Shown here one piece after another: positions 47,700 to 59,481 of a stretch of DNA of 64,000 nt (positions within the stretch are counted from its first letter, which is position 1; the number at the start of each line of letters is the position of its first letter). The stretch comes from Bryopsis sp. KO-2023 (lineage: Eukaryota > Chlorophyta > Ulvophyceae > Bryopsidales > Bryopsidaceae), in NCBI GenBank assembly GCA_030272585.1, contig BSYQ01000010.1, positions 2,604,001-2,668,000 on the forward strand, read 5' to 3'. Below the pieces are notes generated by a model. The model was not told the DNA's origin and made no database searches. It saw only the letters and a list, made by a program, of their open reading frames with translations. Position numbers and translations under genes: made by a program.

Positions 47700-49285
47700 G
47701 ACTAATCAGTCGCATTCCTGTCTTAATGTACCACATTCCCCAAAACTGACTGTCTCTCCTCAGCCCATCAGAGTCTCCAGCCCAACACCGTTCATAAAGA
47801 ACTTGAGCCTCCTTGCAAAGAGTATGGTATGATTCTTCTTTTTCATATATTTCATGAGATATATGAGAGTATGATGGAGTATTGATCGATACTCTATAAT
47901 GATTAAAAAAAAACTTGGACATCCAACCCACTTGGTTTTTATTTCGATCACTCTATTGAAAAATGTTTGACAATCAATCAATAATTAAAAAACTAAAAAC
48001 AAACATAAATTACACCGTGGAGGAGAATAATTAAAAAACAACAAAGGGAGGACATCGCAAGTGACCGAGCGCCAAAGTACTTGAATGTTTTCGATTGTGT
48101 GCTAAATTAGAAAATGTAGTGGAAGGAACGATAAGATTAGTTCTTGTAAGTCCCTTCAGGGCAAAGCCCAAGTGTGTCCCTTGTGTGTTTCACCCAACTG
48201 GATCAAGTCCAGTAAGATTATTGTTATAGTGTGCACGAGTCTTTCTTTTGGCAGGGATTTAGGCAAGGGACCCTGGCGCCTGTGGTTTTGTTTCTTCTGG
48301 ATTGTGAACCATCATTTCGGATTGTTGAGGAAATATGTGTGTTGGAGTTTTGATCTCATCGGAATTTTATGGGTTGGGTTATTTCTGGACTTCAGATTTT
48401 CTTTTTCTGGCGTCATCAGGGGTGATGCAGCCTGTCATCTTGTTCGCCTCTGTGCTTATGATGTCTCTTTTTACTGTATTGTAATTGAATTGAGTTGCTT
48501 ATGATGAAGGCTTGTGCATCCATATTGTGTTAGCGATAGGACAGAGAATATAGATAGGAGTCTATCTTATTTGTGCCTGCCTAGAGTCAGAGCTGCGTAC
48601 AGTGATCAAATGTGCAAACCTCAAACTGTGGTTGAGGTATGTTGCGAGTAAAGCAGCCAATGAATAATGAAATGTGGAACAATGTTTTGTGATTTGGTAT
48701 TATGCATTCTTTGACACTCGATAATGGAAGTGATATTCAGGTGCTCCAGGATATATGTTTTCAACACCCCGAAGCCTCCGATGATGCTCTACAAGCAAGG
48801 GCCTGAACCTTTCTTTTTGTTTTCTTTCATTTTTCTATTTCTGTGTGTGATATACACAGATAATAACAGTTCGAGCTAAAACGACCTCAGAAGTTTGTTC
48901 TCCCCCCTTACTCTTCAGAAAAGAATTCGATACTCTTTCCATACTTTCACTCAAGTGGTGTGCTACTCATCTTCCCATCTTGAAGCATAAAATAACAATT
49001 GAAAAGGAAATTAAATCGTTATTCAACTCGACAATTGGGACAAAAAAGAGCTGATCGATCCTGCTACAGATAAAAACTCGGATAGGACACATTCTGCTTT
49101 ATTGGACACAAAACAGGCGTCTTTTTTATCTCAAACTTGAATCCATACGGCGAACACCCCAGGAAAGCAAAACGGAAGCCACGACCTGCGAACTTTCAGG
49201 GAACCAAAAACCTTGATCTATCCAGCCAAAACGAAAGAAACACAACCTGCAATACTTCCATAAATACCACCACCTGGGGCACCCT
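47700..49285. other. Gene-free stretch
   Basis: A/T-rich and mixed sequence with stop codons in every frame at short intervals. No exon, RNA gene or repeat recognised. Confidence 0.45.
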
Positions 49286-51954
49286 TCATCCATCGGAAAT
49301 CTCTGGTGTAGAGGATTGGTGGGTTTGGGGCGACAAGTGCCCAAGCGTTTCGTCGTCCGAGTCGCTCACGAATATCTGGCGGTAGGTCTTGGAGGGTCTG
49401 CCTTTTGCTTGACCGAGTCCCAGCGACTCAGGGGGAGGTTTCTGCCGAGAGGGGGGTCTTGGTGCGGTCGGTCCTGCGAAAAAACAGGATAACATTTGGC
49501 TGCTGACGAGCTGGCTTTGCAGAGATTTGCTGCTACCAGGAAAAAATATTTACTTGTGGAGCTGGGTGATTCGTGCACGGAAGGGCCGGACGGTGGTCTT
49601 GTTGGCCGTCTTGTTATGGCCATTGTGGTCTTAGGCCGCCTCTGAGCTGCTCCATTGTGAACGTTCACAAAACTCTGGGGTGAAAACAAGTGAAGGGCTT
49701 CTGGAGGTGGTTTCTGACGCGATGGCGGCCTCTTTGCATCAAGCTGCGGGATCAGATATAAGTTTCAATTGCTTGAGCTCCGAGAAATTGAGTTTATGTT
49801 CGTTCCTCGAGAATTGGCTAAAAACGCACCGCTGGCTGCCATGCAGAAGGATCCAGATTCGGTTCGACTCTTTTTGCTGGTCGTGCGCTGTGGGCTTTTC
49901 TGCTTGAAACCAGAGGTCCTTGTGTGGTGCTGGACTGGAGGGTCATCTCTTGTCGGCCAGTATCTCCAGACTTCCCAGTTCCCTGATCACCACCCCCAAC
50001 CAAGAGTTTTGAGAACTCTTCTTGCGCTGTTCAGAGAAATTGCTGGGAATTCAGCTGTAGACAAACCTGCGAGCTCGCCCTCGACGACCTTATGTTCTGC
50101 TGGGATCCATCGTCACTGTGGCAAGACATAGGTCTCCTGGAGGATCTTGTCCACAGGTTTGCGGATTCTGGCCTTTTCAGTCTCGGTTCGCTCGCTGCGG
50201 ATACCTCGTTGGCTTTGCGAGACATTTGCTCCTTCTCGGGGGAAGCTGAAAAGAGCTGTGCCGCCAGCGAGCCCAGATCAACCTCTTTTGTATCGCCAAT
50301 CTCGTGGGAATCCTCAATGGTAGACTTGGTGAACGAAGGTGCTTGGAAAGCTGTTGCTGGGCGAAGATCGAATCCATTCCACATCGCTGAACGGAATTTC
50401 GTTCCTGAAAGCAAACCCAGTGTTCCCCTTTTCTTCCCGTTGTATTCTACGAATCAGCTCGCAGCACACAAGCTTGCGCATCCACCCAGCTGATAAATTA
50501 CCTTCCTCTTTCTCATCATGGGGAGGTGGCGATGCCGAAGTCGCAGATGAAGAATGCGTGTGGGGCCTGCTGGGGTCACAAATTCTTTTCTTATATCTGG
50601 TCTCTCTTTCAATTGTCAATTGACAATTTTGAGGATTTGCAGCCCTTTTTTACAACTCGCAAACTGTAGGCCCTGCTTTTTTACCTTGGTGTCCCTGGTT
50701 CTGGTTTCTCAACCTCACCAAAACCATTGAATTGTTCTGAAGTGTCTGAGAGAGACTCGACGTCCTCAACAATCTCTATCTCTCCATCAGAGTCCCCATC
50801 CACCAGATCGCTGCTGTCCATGGGAATCGAAGCCCACCTTTCAGACTGGAGACCTGAAAAACTAGATCCCAAAGCCGGCGTGGTGCGCATGTTTGATATG
50901 TATTCGCCGAGCGTCATCCCGTAGCTGTCGGCCAATCCTCCAGATTCCTCGCCCTCTGTCTCTGTTGGTAATGCCACAGCGTCTCGCTCATGCAAGCTGG
51001 GGGGATCCACCTCCTGGATTGGGTCTCGCCTGCGTGACTCTCCAAAGGCATTTTCCTCAATGTGGGCATCCTGGGCGGAGGGAGGCCTTTTCCCTTTCGT
51101 GGAAAAGAACCCGCCGCCGTCACCACAGGCGTCGATGTTTGTAAATGTTCTGATTTCTTTGGCGCTGGCTTCTCCTCTGCTCGTGGATGGTCTCAGTGAG
51201 ACATCCCCTGATCTTGGAGTGGTGCCACCCCACTTTGTCGAAGGTCTCCTGGTGGTTTTGGTTTTCCCGCGCGTTGTTGGAGTCGAGGGAGGCCTTGAAA
51301 GACTCGCGGGGGCCTTCAGGTTACCTGATGTGTGTGTTTCTCTCGACACAGGTCTTGTGTTTGGTTGTGAGAACGGCCGGGAAAGGTAGGGAGATTCTGG
51401 ACGACGGGGTGGCTGTGTCAAGTCTGTTCGTTTCTTTCCACTTTCTGATCGAAGTTTTCCAGACTTCGGTTTGGTTGCTTTTTGCGTGTGGCCGATCCTT
51501 TGCGATTGCATCCCCCAATCATCTGCACAACAGCTGTAAAAAGTTCGCAAATCATCAACGAGGCCGGCCTTACAACTCAAGCGACCCAAACGCAAGGCTC
51601 CACGAAGCAAGAAACACGCTCGACGAACTAACCTGCCCCGAACCTCCGTGCACCCAAACGGGTCGGAGGGAAACCAAGGCTCAATCTTGGACCGAAACTC
51701 GACATCGTCGCTGACGAATAGCCCGCCGCCCCTGACAATCTAGAGCCCCCAACGCGTTGCACATTCGGGCCCTTCGTATCGGCCCCAGCCTTCTCGGCAT
51801 TTTCCTTCGTGTGATGATCGTGACCCAGAGCGATTCGGTGATCTGTGAGTTTCAAACTTCTCGAAATTTTGACGGAAGGGATCTCAGGCGCAGCCATTTG
51901 CTCGCGGGCAAGAGATGGCACCGGATCTCGAATTTGGCTGTTGAGCTCACGCAA
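49286..51954 (-). CDS. Disordered Ser/Pro/Arg-rich protein, partial exon model
   Basis: The C-terminal exons are firm: 49554-49743 and 49286-49473 join in phase and end FVSDSDDETLGHLSPQ...EISDG. They carry a repeated motif, RPPSRQKPPPEAL in the first and RPPSRQKPPPESLG in the second. Further upstream the likely exons are about 50031-50414 (KSTIEDSHEIGDTKEV, RSSRRPMS), about 50681-51530 (Pro/Ser/Thr/Arg-rich then very acidic, IEIVEDVESLSD) and a first exon near 51628-51905 (MAAPEIPSVKISRSL). Composition is that of an intrinsically disordered nuclear or cytoskeletal protein. No domain recognised, and the upstream exon limits are not settled. Confidence 0.5.
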
Positions 51955-53864
51955 GGAAACAACTTGACAGTGTGGCTTTTCGTGGAATTATTTTTTCTGT
52001 GTGGGCGTTAGTGAGGGGCGGAGGTCTGACGGTTGGGAGCGACGGCCCTCAACCGTTTCGACGCAGCCGCCTGACCTGGTCAACAACTAGGAAACGTAAC
52101 GGACACACATATACAGCCGCAGGCAAAACTGCGGCTGTGAATGTCACTACTGCAGTAAAAGTGATACTAGATCCAGCCTTCACATTTTTGGATTGAGTGC
52201 ATGTAGAGAGGTTGGAAACTGGCAAGCTACCCAGAGTCTCCTTGTTATGATCAGATTCCCGTTTAATTCAACGACTATAGAGATGGCAATCCTTAGAACT
52301 TGATTACACATGTCCGTTTTTATTCACAAATATAAATCCCAGGTACATACAACTGTCTAGCCCCTATCAAAAGAAAATGAATCAACATGAATGGGGCAGC
52401 GCTCCAAAAAAGCAAACCCTTGCGATCGATGCAAAGAAAGAGAAAGCTGCTGCCATGCCCGTTCTACCACCACTGAAAACGGGAGATGTTGAATAATTGC
52501 TAACGACCGAGAGAAAGAACGAACCAAAAGCTGACAATCAGAAGAAAACCCCCCAAAAGGTCTCGGCCGCAAAGCAAACAAAGTCCAAACCCAACTCATG
52601 ACAACGGGACGACACCTCCGCCTTCCGCTGCAAACAACGACGCAAACCAGCACCTGCAATCCTTAGAACTGCGGTTTGGTTGGTCGGCAGTGATGATTGA
52701 TTCTCCATCGCTTGGTCCATCCGAGCACATCAGACCCCACCCGCCCTGGGGCTTTGATTGCACGCGCAATTGCCACCGCTGATGAAACGATACATAGCAC
52801 TGGCGGTTCAGATCTCTGGAGATAAGCTTTATCTTCAGTGGGCTTTGAATATCCACTGAATCGCCTGGTTTATGTACAACAACAACAACAATAATCACAT
52901 ATTGCCTGGTCTATGTATCAGTTACCAAGGACCTCCTTCCCCGAAAAAGAAAATCACAAACGGGCTCTCGGTTGGCAACATCGCATCAAGCAGATGCCTG
53001 TCCATGTGTGAATCTGATCAGTGTTTCTTCGAAACAGTATTTGGAAGAATGTTTGCGACGCCTTCAGCTGGTGGTGCATGATCTCAATCAGTTATTTCTT
53101 GGATTTCAGAAGCCCGTAAATTCATCATCATCGCAGATTTATTATGCCATCGAAATTTTTTTCACAATGGAAATGCTGCACAGCAGAAATCAAAGCGAAA
53201 ATTCGATGGAGGAGGCTTGGCTGGGCTGATCAACTTCGACTACAGCCACTGTTGTGCATAAATGCGAGAATAAGATTTGTTGTTACCGGAGATCAGTTTT
53301 TTTTTTGGAATAGATGGGAGTGTGAAGTTTGTGTGGGTTCGAAATGCTAATTGAATAATGGCCTTTCAGGAAAAGAAAAGAAATTGCAGTGATGATTTCT
53401 TTCGACTAGGTTTTTTGATTTTTGGTCTTTATGAATAAAAGTATCATTAACACACAGAAATGGATCAATAATAACAGCCTGTTATACACAGTTTTTATTG
53501 TGTGTTTCTTGCACAAATTTTGATGGTGACCACTTGGACACAATGAACTAAATTTTGTTTGTGTTGATGGATGCTTTTTTTGGCAGGTCTTGTTGTGAAT
53601 TCAATGCCGTTTAAAATTCGAGTGATGTGAAATGATTTTGTTGGCCAGTGTCTCTGTTTCTGAAAAGGTCTTTTCACATATACGTATGTAGTACAGCTTT
53701 TTTTCTGTAATGACAATAAAAAGTATTATAGATTTTTTTTGTAGTTTCCATATTGATGGTAAACTATCCAGATTAAATACAGCCAATTGACCAAATAGAG
53801 ATGGTACCTATGTAATTGCCTCAAGGATGGTAAAAGAACAAAAAGGAAAAAAAAACGTAATTTA
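51955..53864. other. Intergenic stretch, no gene seen
   Basis: Includes the likely 5' region of the disordered-protein gene. ORFs at 52357-52659 (-) and 52972-53350 (+) lack recognisable motifs. An (ACA)n-like run is near 52875. Confidence 0.4.
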
Positions 53865-54848
53865 AGCAATTTTCATAAAGCGAAGCGGAGGAGCCCAAGT
53901 CAGTAACTGTACAGGTTGATTGAGGTGAAATCGATGACTAATATGCAATCTCGTGACAGCCGCAGCTTTTCAAACAAACAAACAAACATCCACAAACATC
54001 CAGATTTTCCCTACCCAGTTCTCCTTCTCAAATTAATCCATTTTCTGAAATGCCTCGCATCGCACACCTCCACCACTGTTAAAAAAGTTTGCAAGATTAC
54101 CATAAAATCCATACTCCTCATTCTCAGTGATTCTGAACACATGGAATAAAAGAATACAAAGCACAGGCAAAAGTTCTTTTTCCTTTCTTCTTCATTCAAA
54201 AATTAACAAAAGCAAAATATCACTCTTTTTGCGTCCATCGAATCCTCCCAAGTCTCCTCTCTGTAGAGGCAAAAAAACACCAAAAAGGAAAACTACTTCT
54301 GCAGCACAGGATCTGTTGGCCATGAGCAATGGTTGCAACAAGGAAAGATTCTCTGGCGAGCCCTTCGTTCCATGTCTTCTTTTTCTGGGTGGATCCATCA
54401 GCCACTGAAACGATAATCCTGACATCAGCCCACCGAAACGATCAAATCAATCCAGCAAGTTTTCAACATCCAAGAATTCAGTTAAAAAAAGTTGCCCCAA
54501 CATTGTGAAATCGTAAGGGATTTTTTTGGCACAAATCTGGTGGATAGATGCAGCGCTCCACTCACTCCTGAACAGATCTCCGTTCTCCGGTCCACTTTGT
54601 GCAAAATCATATGTGTGCAATTATGAATCTCTTCTCTCCCCCACAATCCACTTTCTAATCAGAAAGGCTGGCTCGAACCTCATTCACCCCCCCCCTTTCC
54701 CCTAGATCCAGCCCCACATCATCCACCATGGTGAATGCATGGAAAATGAAGGTTTCCGAAAAAGAAGGTCCTTCAGTGGTTGCTTGTTATGAATGCGTTT
54801 TCACTCAAATAGACGGTGGTGTTGATGGGAACGGAGGTTTTAATCAAA

Positions 54849-54928
54849 AGTCAGCACGGACTCGAACCGTGGGTGCTCCCAGGATGAGCACTGACCTGAC
54901 AGATCTTGCTGTGAAACACATCTGACTC
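54849..54928 (-). other. tRNA-like sequence in right duplicated segment
   Basis: Minus-strand counterpart of 7156-7233. Acceptor-like AGTCAG pairs with CTGACT, the T arm is perfect (CACGG/CCGTG), and the anticodon-like loop ATCCTGG is kept. The D arm remains poor. Confidence 0.4.
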
Positions 54929-55714
54929 TGCCATCTTGAGTTTGAAATTTAAAAGGAAGAAAAAAGCATTTTAGAATCTTTTTTGGGGGTCTTACTTGAT
55001 CGTCCCCACCAACAGCGCCCATCGAAGCCCAAGTGCATCCTTTGAATCAGCCAGTTTCCTTCGAATGCTTTCCAAAAACTACTGTGGATGTCACCCTCCA
55101 TGATCCCAAATCATGTATGCTCCAGTGCACATTCACAAACACTCGACTGTCTCCTCACAGTGGAGGAACCACAGGTGCAGGGTTATCGACCCCACCTCGG
55201 CCCTTCGAACAGGATCGCAGCTCATTTCCCTTCAGCCCTCCAGTCAGGCTGCAGTAGGATTCTTGCTGCCCTGTTCACCACCCAGCTCATTGACCCCCTC
55301 CTGGCCTGACCAGGGATTTTTCCTCTCCTGTTCCGAGCCTGCTCCAGCCCCCATGCCAGGCTCCAGAATTTTGCTGCCCTGTCCACCAACCAGCTCATCA
55401 ACTCTTCCTTCCCAGACCGATGCTTCTTCCTGTCCTGTTCATTTCATGCATTCCAAGACATCTCACCCCCACCTCAGCCCTTTGATCAGGATCACAGCTC
55501 ATCTCCCTTCAGCCCCCAAGCCAGGCTGCAGTTTGATTTTTGCTGCCATACCATCGTTATTGATCTGGCCATGGGTTCCCTTTCGAAAAACCACTTCGTG
55601 GAAATTTTTAAGCACTTCATTCCTTCTTTTTCTTCTTTTCCTTCCCATTTTCTTGATTTTTTTTTCGACTTTTTTTTTCTTCTCTTCCTTACCTTTTCAC
55701 CAGCCAGCTGCAGC

Positions 55715-56524
55715 TCATCGACTCCTCCTGGCCTGAGCAAGACTCTTTCCTCTCCTGTTCATGTCCCCCAATTTTGCCCTCATCTCTTTCAGGTCTCCCT
55801 CCCAGTCGGTGAGCTTCTGACTGATCTTTGCATCGTTGATGGTCTCCACCACCTTCATGGCCTCCACAAGCTTGTTCTTAGTTCCGCTGAGCTCCTTCTT
55901 CGTGCCCTTCAGGTCCCCCTCTGCCACCCCCAATGCCTTTTTCACTGTCTTCAGTTCCTCCTTCGCCTCCTCCATTGCTTCCTTTTTTTTCTTCAAGTCC
56001 ACCCCAACCTTGCCAAGTTTTACTGTAGCCTCAACCAGCTGCTCACTTTTTTCCTTCAAAGCAGACCGGGCTGCCTCGATTTTTTTCTGAAGCCATGGGA
56101 AGACAATTTTTTTCTGGTCGTCGATTGTTTTTTTCAGGTCGTTTTTTTCTTTCTCGAAGTCCTCGTTTCGCTTTTTTTCTTTCCTCAACTCCGCTTCCAG
56201 CCCTTTGTTTTTTTTCTTCAGCATCGAAATCTCTTTTTTAAGGTCGGAAACTTCTGACTCCTTCTTCGTCGCCCCCAAAGTCGCGTAGTAAGAAATATGA
56301 ACGAAGAAAACGAAAAGAAGAAACAAAAAGTAGAAAACCCAAAAAACACCGGCATCCGTAAGGATAGTAAAAACAGTTTTCTGAAAGTTCGTACCGGCCA
56401 AGCTCCCGAAAGTTTTTTGAAACTCGCCTCCCAAAGGTGTCCTCGCAAAGGTGTCTGTAAGTGCTATGAGAATGTTCGCCATTATCGCCAAGATACTCGC
56501 CAGTGCCATGTAAACGTTCGCCAT
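55715..56524 (-). CDS. Membrane-anchored coiled-coil protein (right paralog)
   Basis: 269 residues from the MANVYMAL methionine; the frame is open upstream, but that part differs from the left copy. It has the same layout as the left paralog: short hydrophobic N terminus, strong membrane segment around residues 50-78 and a long Lys/Glu-rich coiled coil. It has no stop or frameshift. Differences such as Q/E, E/K and I/N lie mostly in the coiled coil, while residues 22-84 are identical, which hints at selection on the membrane part. Confidence 0.7.
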   Translation of the reverse strand: MANVYMALASILAIMANILIALTDTFARTPLGGEFQKTFGSLAGTNFQKTVFTILTDAGVFWVFYFLFLLFVFFVHISYYATLGATKKESEVSDLKKEISMLKKKNKGLEAELRKEKKRNEDFEKEKNDLKKTIDDQKKIVFPWLQKKIEAARSALKEKSEQLVEATVKLGKVGVDLKKKKEAMEEAKEELKTVKKALGVAEGDLKGTKKELSGTKNKLVEAMKVVETINDAKISQKLTDWEGDLKEMRAKLGDMNRRGKSLAQARRSR

Positions 56525-57365
56525 TTCAAAGAAAAAAAAAGAGCAAGTATTCGCCAAAGTCAAAGAGAAAAACGTATTCGCCAAAGTGTTCGCCGTGCCT
56601 TGTATTTTCGCCAATTCGCCAAAGAGTTTTCGCCAGTGTTCGCCAAGATAGTGTTCGCCAAAGTACGCAAGGGTTCGCAAGAGTTCGCCGAGAATAACGT
56701 TGCTTGAAAAGAGTTTGTTTGCGGAGGAAGAAAACCCGTAGAACTCTGGAATTTAAGGTGCGCGCCGCTGTTCACGGGTTTCTGGCCGTCTGACATTCGC
56801 ACATGTGACAGAATCATTCGAGGTAAATCCAGAAACTCAACATCGCGGCGGGCGATGTTCCCTTCCTGCCTTGTGGGGCAAGCGCTGCGCGATTTCGACT
56901 GCCTGTTTGTTTCTAAGAGTCGACAGAAAATCACTTCTCGTGGTGTGTATTAAAAAGAGCGAGTCCTTTAAAGAGTGAGACAGCGTGCGTGCGCGCGTGG
57001 TTTCATTCGTTCTCGAACATAAGATAAACATGCACCGGTGGATGTGGATGCATCCAGTTGCCGACCATGACAAATTCACGGCCTTCTGATATCCATGAAT
57101 GTTTTGACAGAGACCACCAGCTCGTGGTTTTGTGCAGTTTGGGTTCATTCCATCCCAAAATACACTGCTTGATGTGTGTTGTTGCTGTTGGCAAGTGTAG
57201 GACCTGTTTTTGATTCGATTTGGGGAAGGGGGTGTGCTGGTGAAGATGGTAACTGTAACAATCGTAGAGTTGGGCCAGGGCATGACCTGCGCAGTGATCA
57301 GGCCGCACATGAATACTTCAGTATGGATGTCATGCATTTTCGAATCCAAGTGAAATTCCACTCGA

Positions 57366-57999
57366 TGGAGGGAGTGTGTTGACGCATAATGTGTGCTATA
57401 TGTTTGCAATCAAACATATGCCACAAAAAAATATTTAAAAAAATATACATATATTAAAAAAATAGATGAACTCAAGGCTGAAAGCCCCAGTGCCACCATA
57501 ACAGAGCATCCAGCAGATTTAACCCCCTGTTTGCAGCATCAATCTTTGGATGTGTGGCATCAAGTGGATATCAAGTACTGCTTTCATATTGCAATCACTG
57601 CCTGTTTTGCTTCCCAACACCATGTGACACCTCTCAAGCATCCATTCACCACCAGCAATCCATGTCACTCAGCCCTCCACTACAGCAGCCTATCGTTACA
57701 ATACAATACGTCCAACAGGTTTTGGTAACTCAGGTAAATTATTAATCTCTCCTGTCATATCCGAACCACACCATATTCCGGACAGCACCTTCCCCCCTCC
57801 CCTGCTGAAGCACCACGCACATTTGCAGTGAAATTTCAACCACAAAAGGGCAGCTTCTGAACCCCCCTTCCTAACGTCAAAATGCCAAACAAAAAGCAAT
57901 CCCAAAACTGATGATGTGTTTAGCTGACCAGCTAACCCTTCGAATCCCCAAAACATGTGAACCCCCCTCCACCACCATGGCCAGCTCCCCAAAGTCTTC
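57366..57999. other. Short intergenic stretch
   Basis: Between the right duplicate and the LRR gene stop codon; probably its 3' UTR. No feature recognised. Confidence 0.4.
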
Positions 58000-59481
58000 T
58001 TAATCGACCCTGAGCATACTCAGCTCAGATGCCAGCATGCTTTTGCACTGCTTTGTGACCTTCGAAAACACCATGTTGAGTTTCTTCAGCTTGGGCAAAC
58101 CAACCAACTGGCTGGCCCCCGAATCCGTCATTCTCGAATGCGATAAGCCGAGATGGGTGAGGTTTGTCAGATTCAGCAAATGGGGCACGCACAAATCAGA
58201 CACCCCACTTCTCGGCATATCCAAGTGAGTCAGCGATGTCAAGTTCGAAATATGTTCGATCGTGACATCCCCTACAAGCTCCCCACCAACCCATAATTCC
58301 TCCAAGCGGCGAAGGCTGCTCAAACAGGGCGTCCCAGCATCGGACACATTTCCCAACCTAATGGAAAGGGATCGTAAGTTTTCCAACGCTCCAATCCCAA
58401 CCAAACCCGCATCAGTTATACTTGTGCAACAATTCAGGTTCAAATTTGTCAGGCGGGATAACCCAGCGATCTGTGCCAATCCATCATTCGAGAGTCCGGT
58501 GCTGGCCAAGCTCAACCTCTCCAGCCCAGGCAACACCAGCAAATGGGAAATCGCCTCATCAGTGATCTGTGTGCTGTCCAAGTCGACATGCTTCAAGTCA
58601 GACATGGCACAAAATCGGCCCACCCCTGCATCCGTCACTCTGGTTCCCCTCAGAATCAGCACCTTCAAATTCAACGTCTCGGAGATCATTTCCATCGATT
58701 TGTCCCCGATTTTGGCCATGCCTACGTCTAAATTCGTCAGTTTTGAAAGCTTCGACAGATGCTCTGAAATCGTGTCGTCCACTTGGGTGTTCCCCAAGTC
58801 TAGCTCCGTCAAATTGACCAAGCTTCCCAACACTTCCACCCCGGTTGTACCTATTTTGCTTGACCACAAATGCAGTTTTTCCAGCTTGTTCAGCCCACTC
58901 AACATATCCAGCCTGTCCACCTTGGTGCACGCCAAATTTAGAGATCGCAGATTTCTCAAGGGCTCCACGAACGCTAATTCTTCCGCTCCCAACCAAGCCC
59001 CTCTGATGTTCAGTTCAGTCAGAGCGGCCAGACTCGACGAATGCACCAGATCGTCTTGTATGCGATGGAGCATCGACCCGCTCATGTTCAGCGTTTGCAA
59101 GTCCTTCAGCCCAGTCAGACACTGAATCCGCTGTGCCTCCACCTTTCCATACACCGACAAGGAAACCAATCGATGGTCGAAAGCTGTGCATAAATGTTCC
59201 AATCGGCCTCCATCCCCATCACCAGAAGTGAAAACGCAGAGAACTGAGTTGATGTTGGGGAAGCATCCGGATGCTGTCCGGACGGCGGTGTGGAAATCCA
59301 CATTCTCTTTCACCAGCTTGGCTTCTTGAAACCGTATGGATTTTAGGCACAGCCCGATTTCTTGGCACCAGTTGCGGTTGACTAATCGTAAGGTGGGAAT
59401 CGAACATGCGGTCATGAGGAATTCAGATGCGCAGCTGGGGAGCACCCCCCACAAGCCTTGGTCCACATTCTGCCCCTCCAT
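58000..59481 (-). CDS. F-box-like leucine-rich-repeat protein
   Basis: 493 residues from the MEGQNVDQGLW methionine; the reading continues upstream through hydrophobic poly-F/K codons that look like 5' UTR or intron (an AG acceptor stands just before this ATG). Residues 10-55 (LWGVLPSCASEFLM... LRLVNRNWCQEI) resemble a degenerate F-box. From residue 95 on there are about 16 LRRs of 23-25 residues of the type L-x-x-L-x-L-x-x-T-x-I-x-D, for example LKHVDLDSTQITDEAI. F-box/LRR proteins select substrates for SCF ubiquitin ligases; a stand-alone LRR protein is the alternative. Intact. Confidence 0.8.
   Translation of the reverse strand: MEGQNVDQGLWGVLPSCASEFLMTACSIPTLRLVNRNWCQEIGLCLKSIRFQEAKLVKENVDFHTAVRTASGCFPNINSVLCVFTSGDGDGGRLEHLCTAFDHRLVSLSVYGKVEAQRIQCLTGLKDLQTLNMSGSMLHRIQDDLVHSSSLAALTELNIRGAWLGAEELAFVEPLRNLRSLNLACTKVDRLDMLSGLNKLEKLHLWSSKIGTTGVEVLGSLVNLTELDLGNTQVDDTISEHLSKLSKLTNLDVGMAKIGDKSMEMISETLNLKVLILRGTRVTDAGVGRFCAMSDLKHVDLDSTQITDEAISHLLVLPGLERLSLASTGLSNDGLAQIAGLSRLTNLNLNCCTSITDAGLVGIGALENLRSLSIRLGNVSDAGTPCLSSLRRLEELWVGGELVGDVTIEHISNLTSLTHLDMPRSGVSDLCVPHLLNLTNLTHLGLSHSRMTDSGASQLVGLPKLKKLNMVFSKVTKQCKSMLASELSMLRVD

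Larger units (their letters stand above)
53865..57365 (-). repeat. Inverted segmental duplication, right copy
   Basis: Reverse-complement partner of about 4590-8195, roughly 45 kb away. It holds the coiled-coil paralog and the tRNA-like sequence. It lacks the hAT-type insertion and keeps the single target GTCCTACA (seen as TGTAGGAC at 57196-57203). Confidence 0.85.

Noticed and set aside
54849..54928. Functional tRNA-Arg(CCT) call
   Set aside because: The D arm is not well formed and the variable loop is too short, so it is recorded only as tRNA-like.
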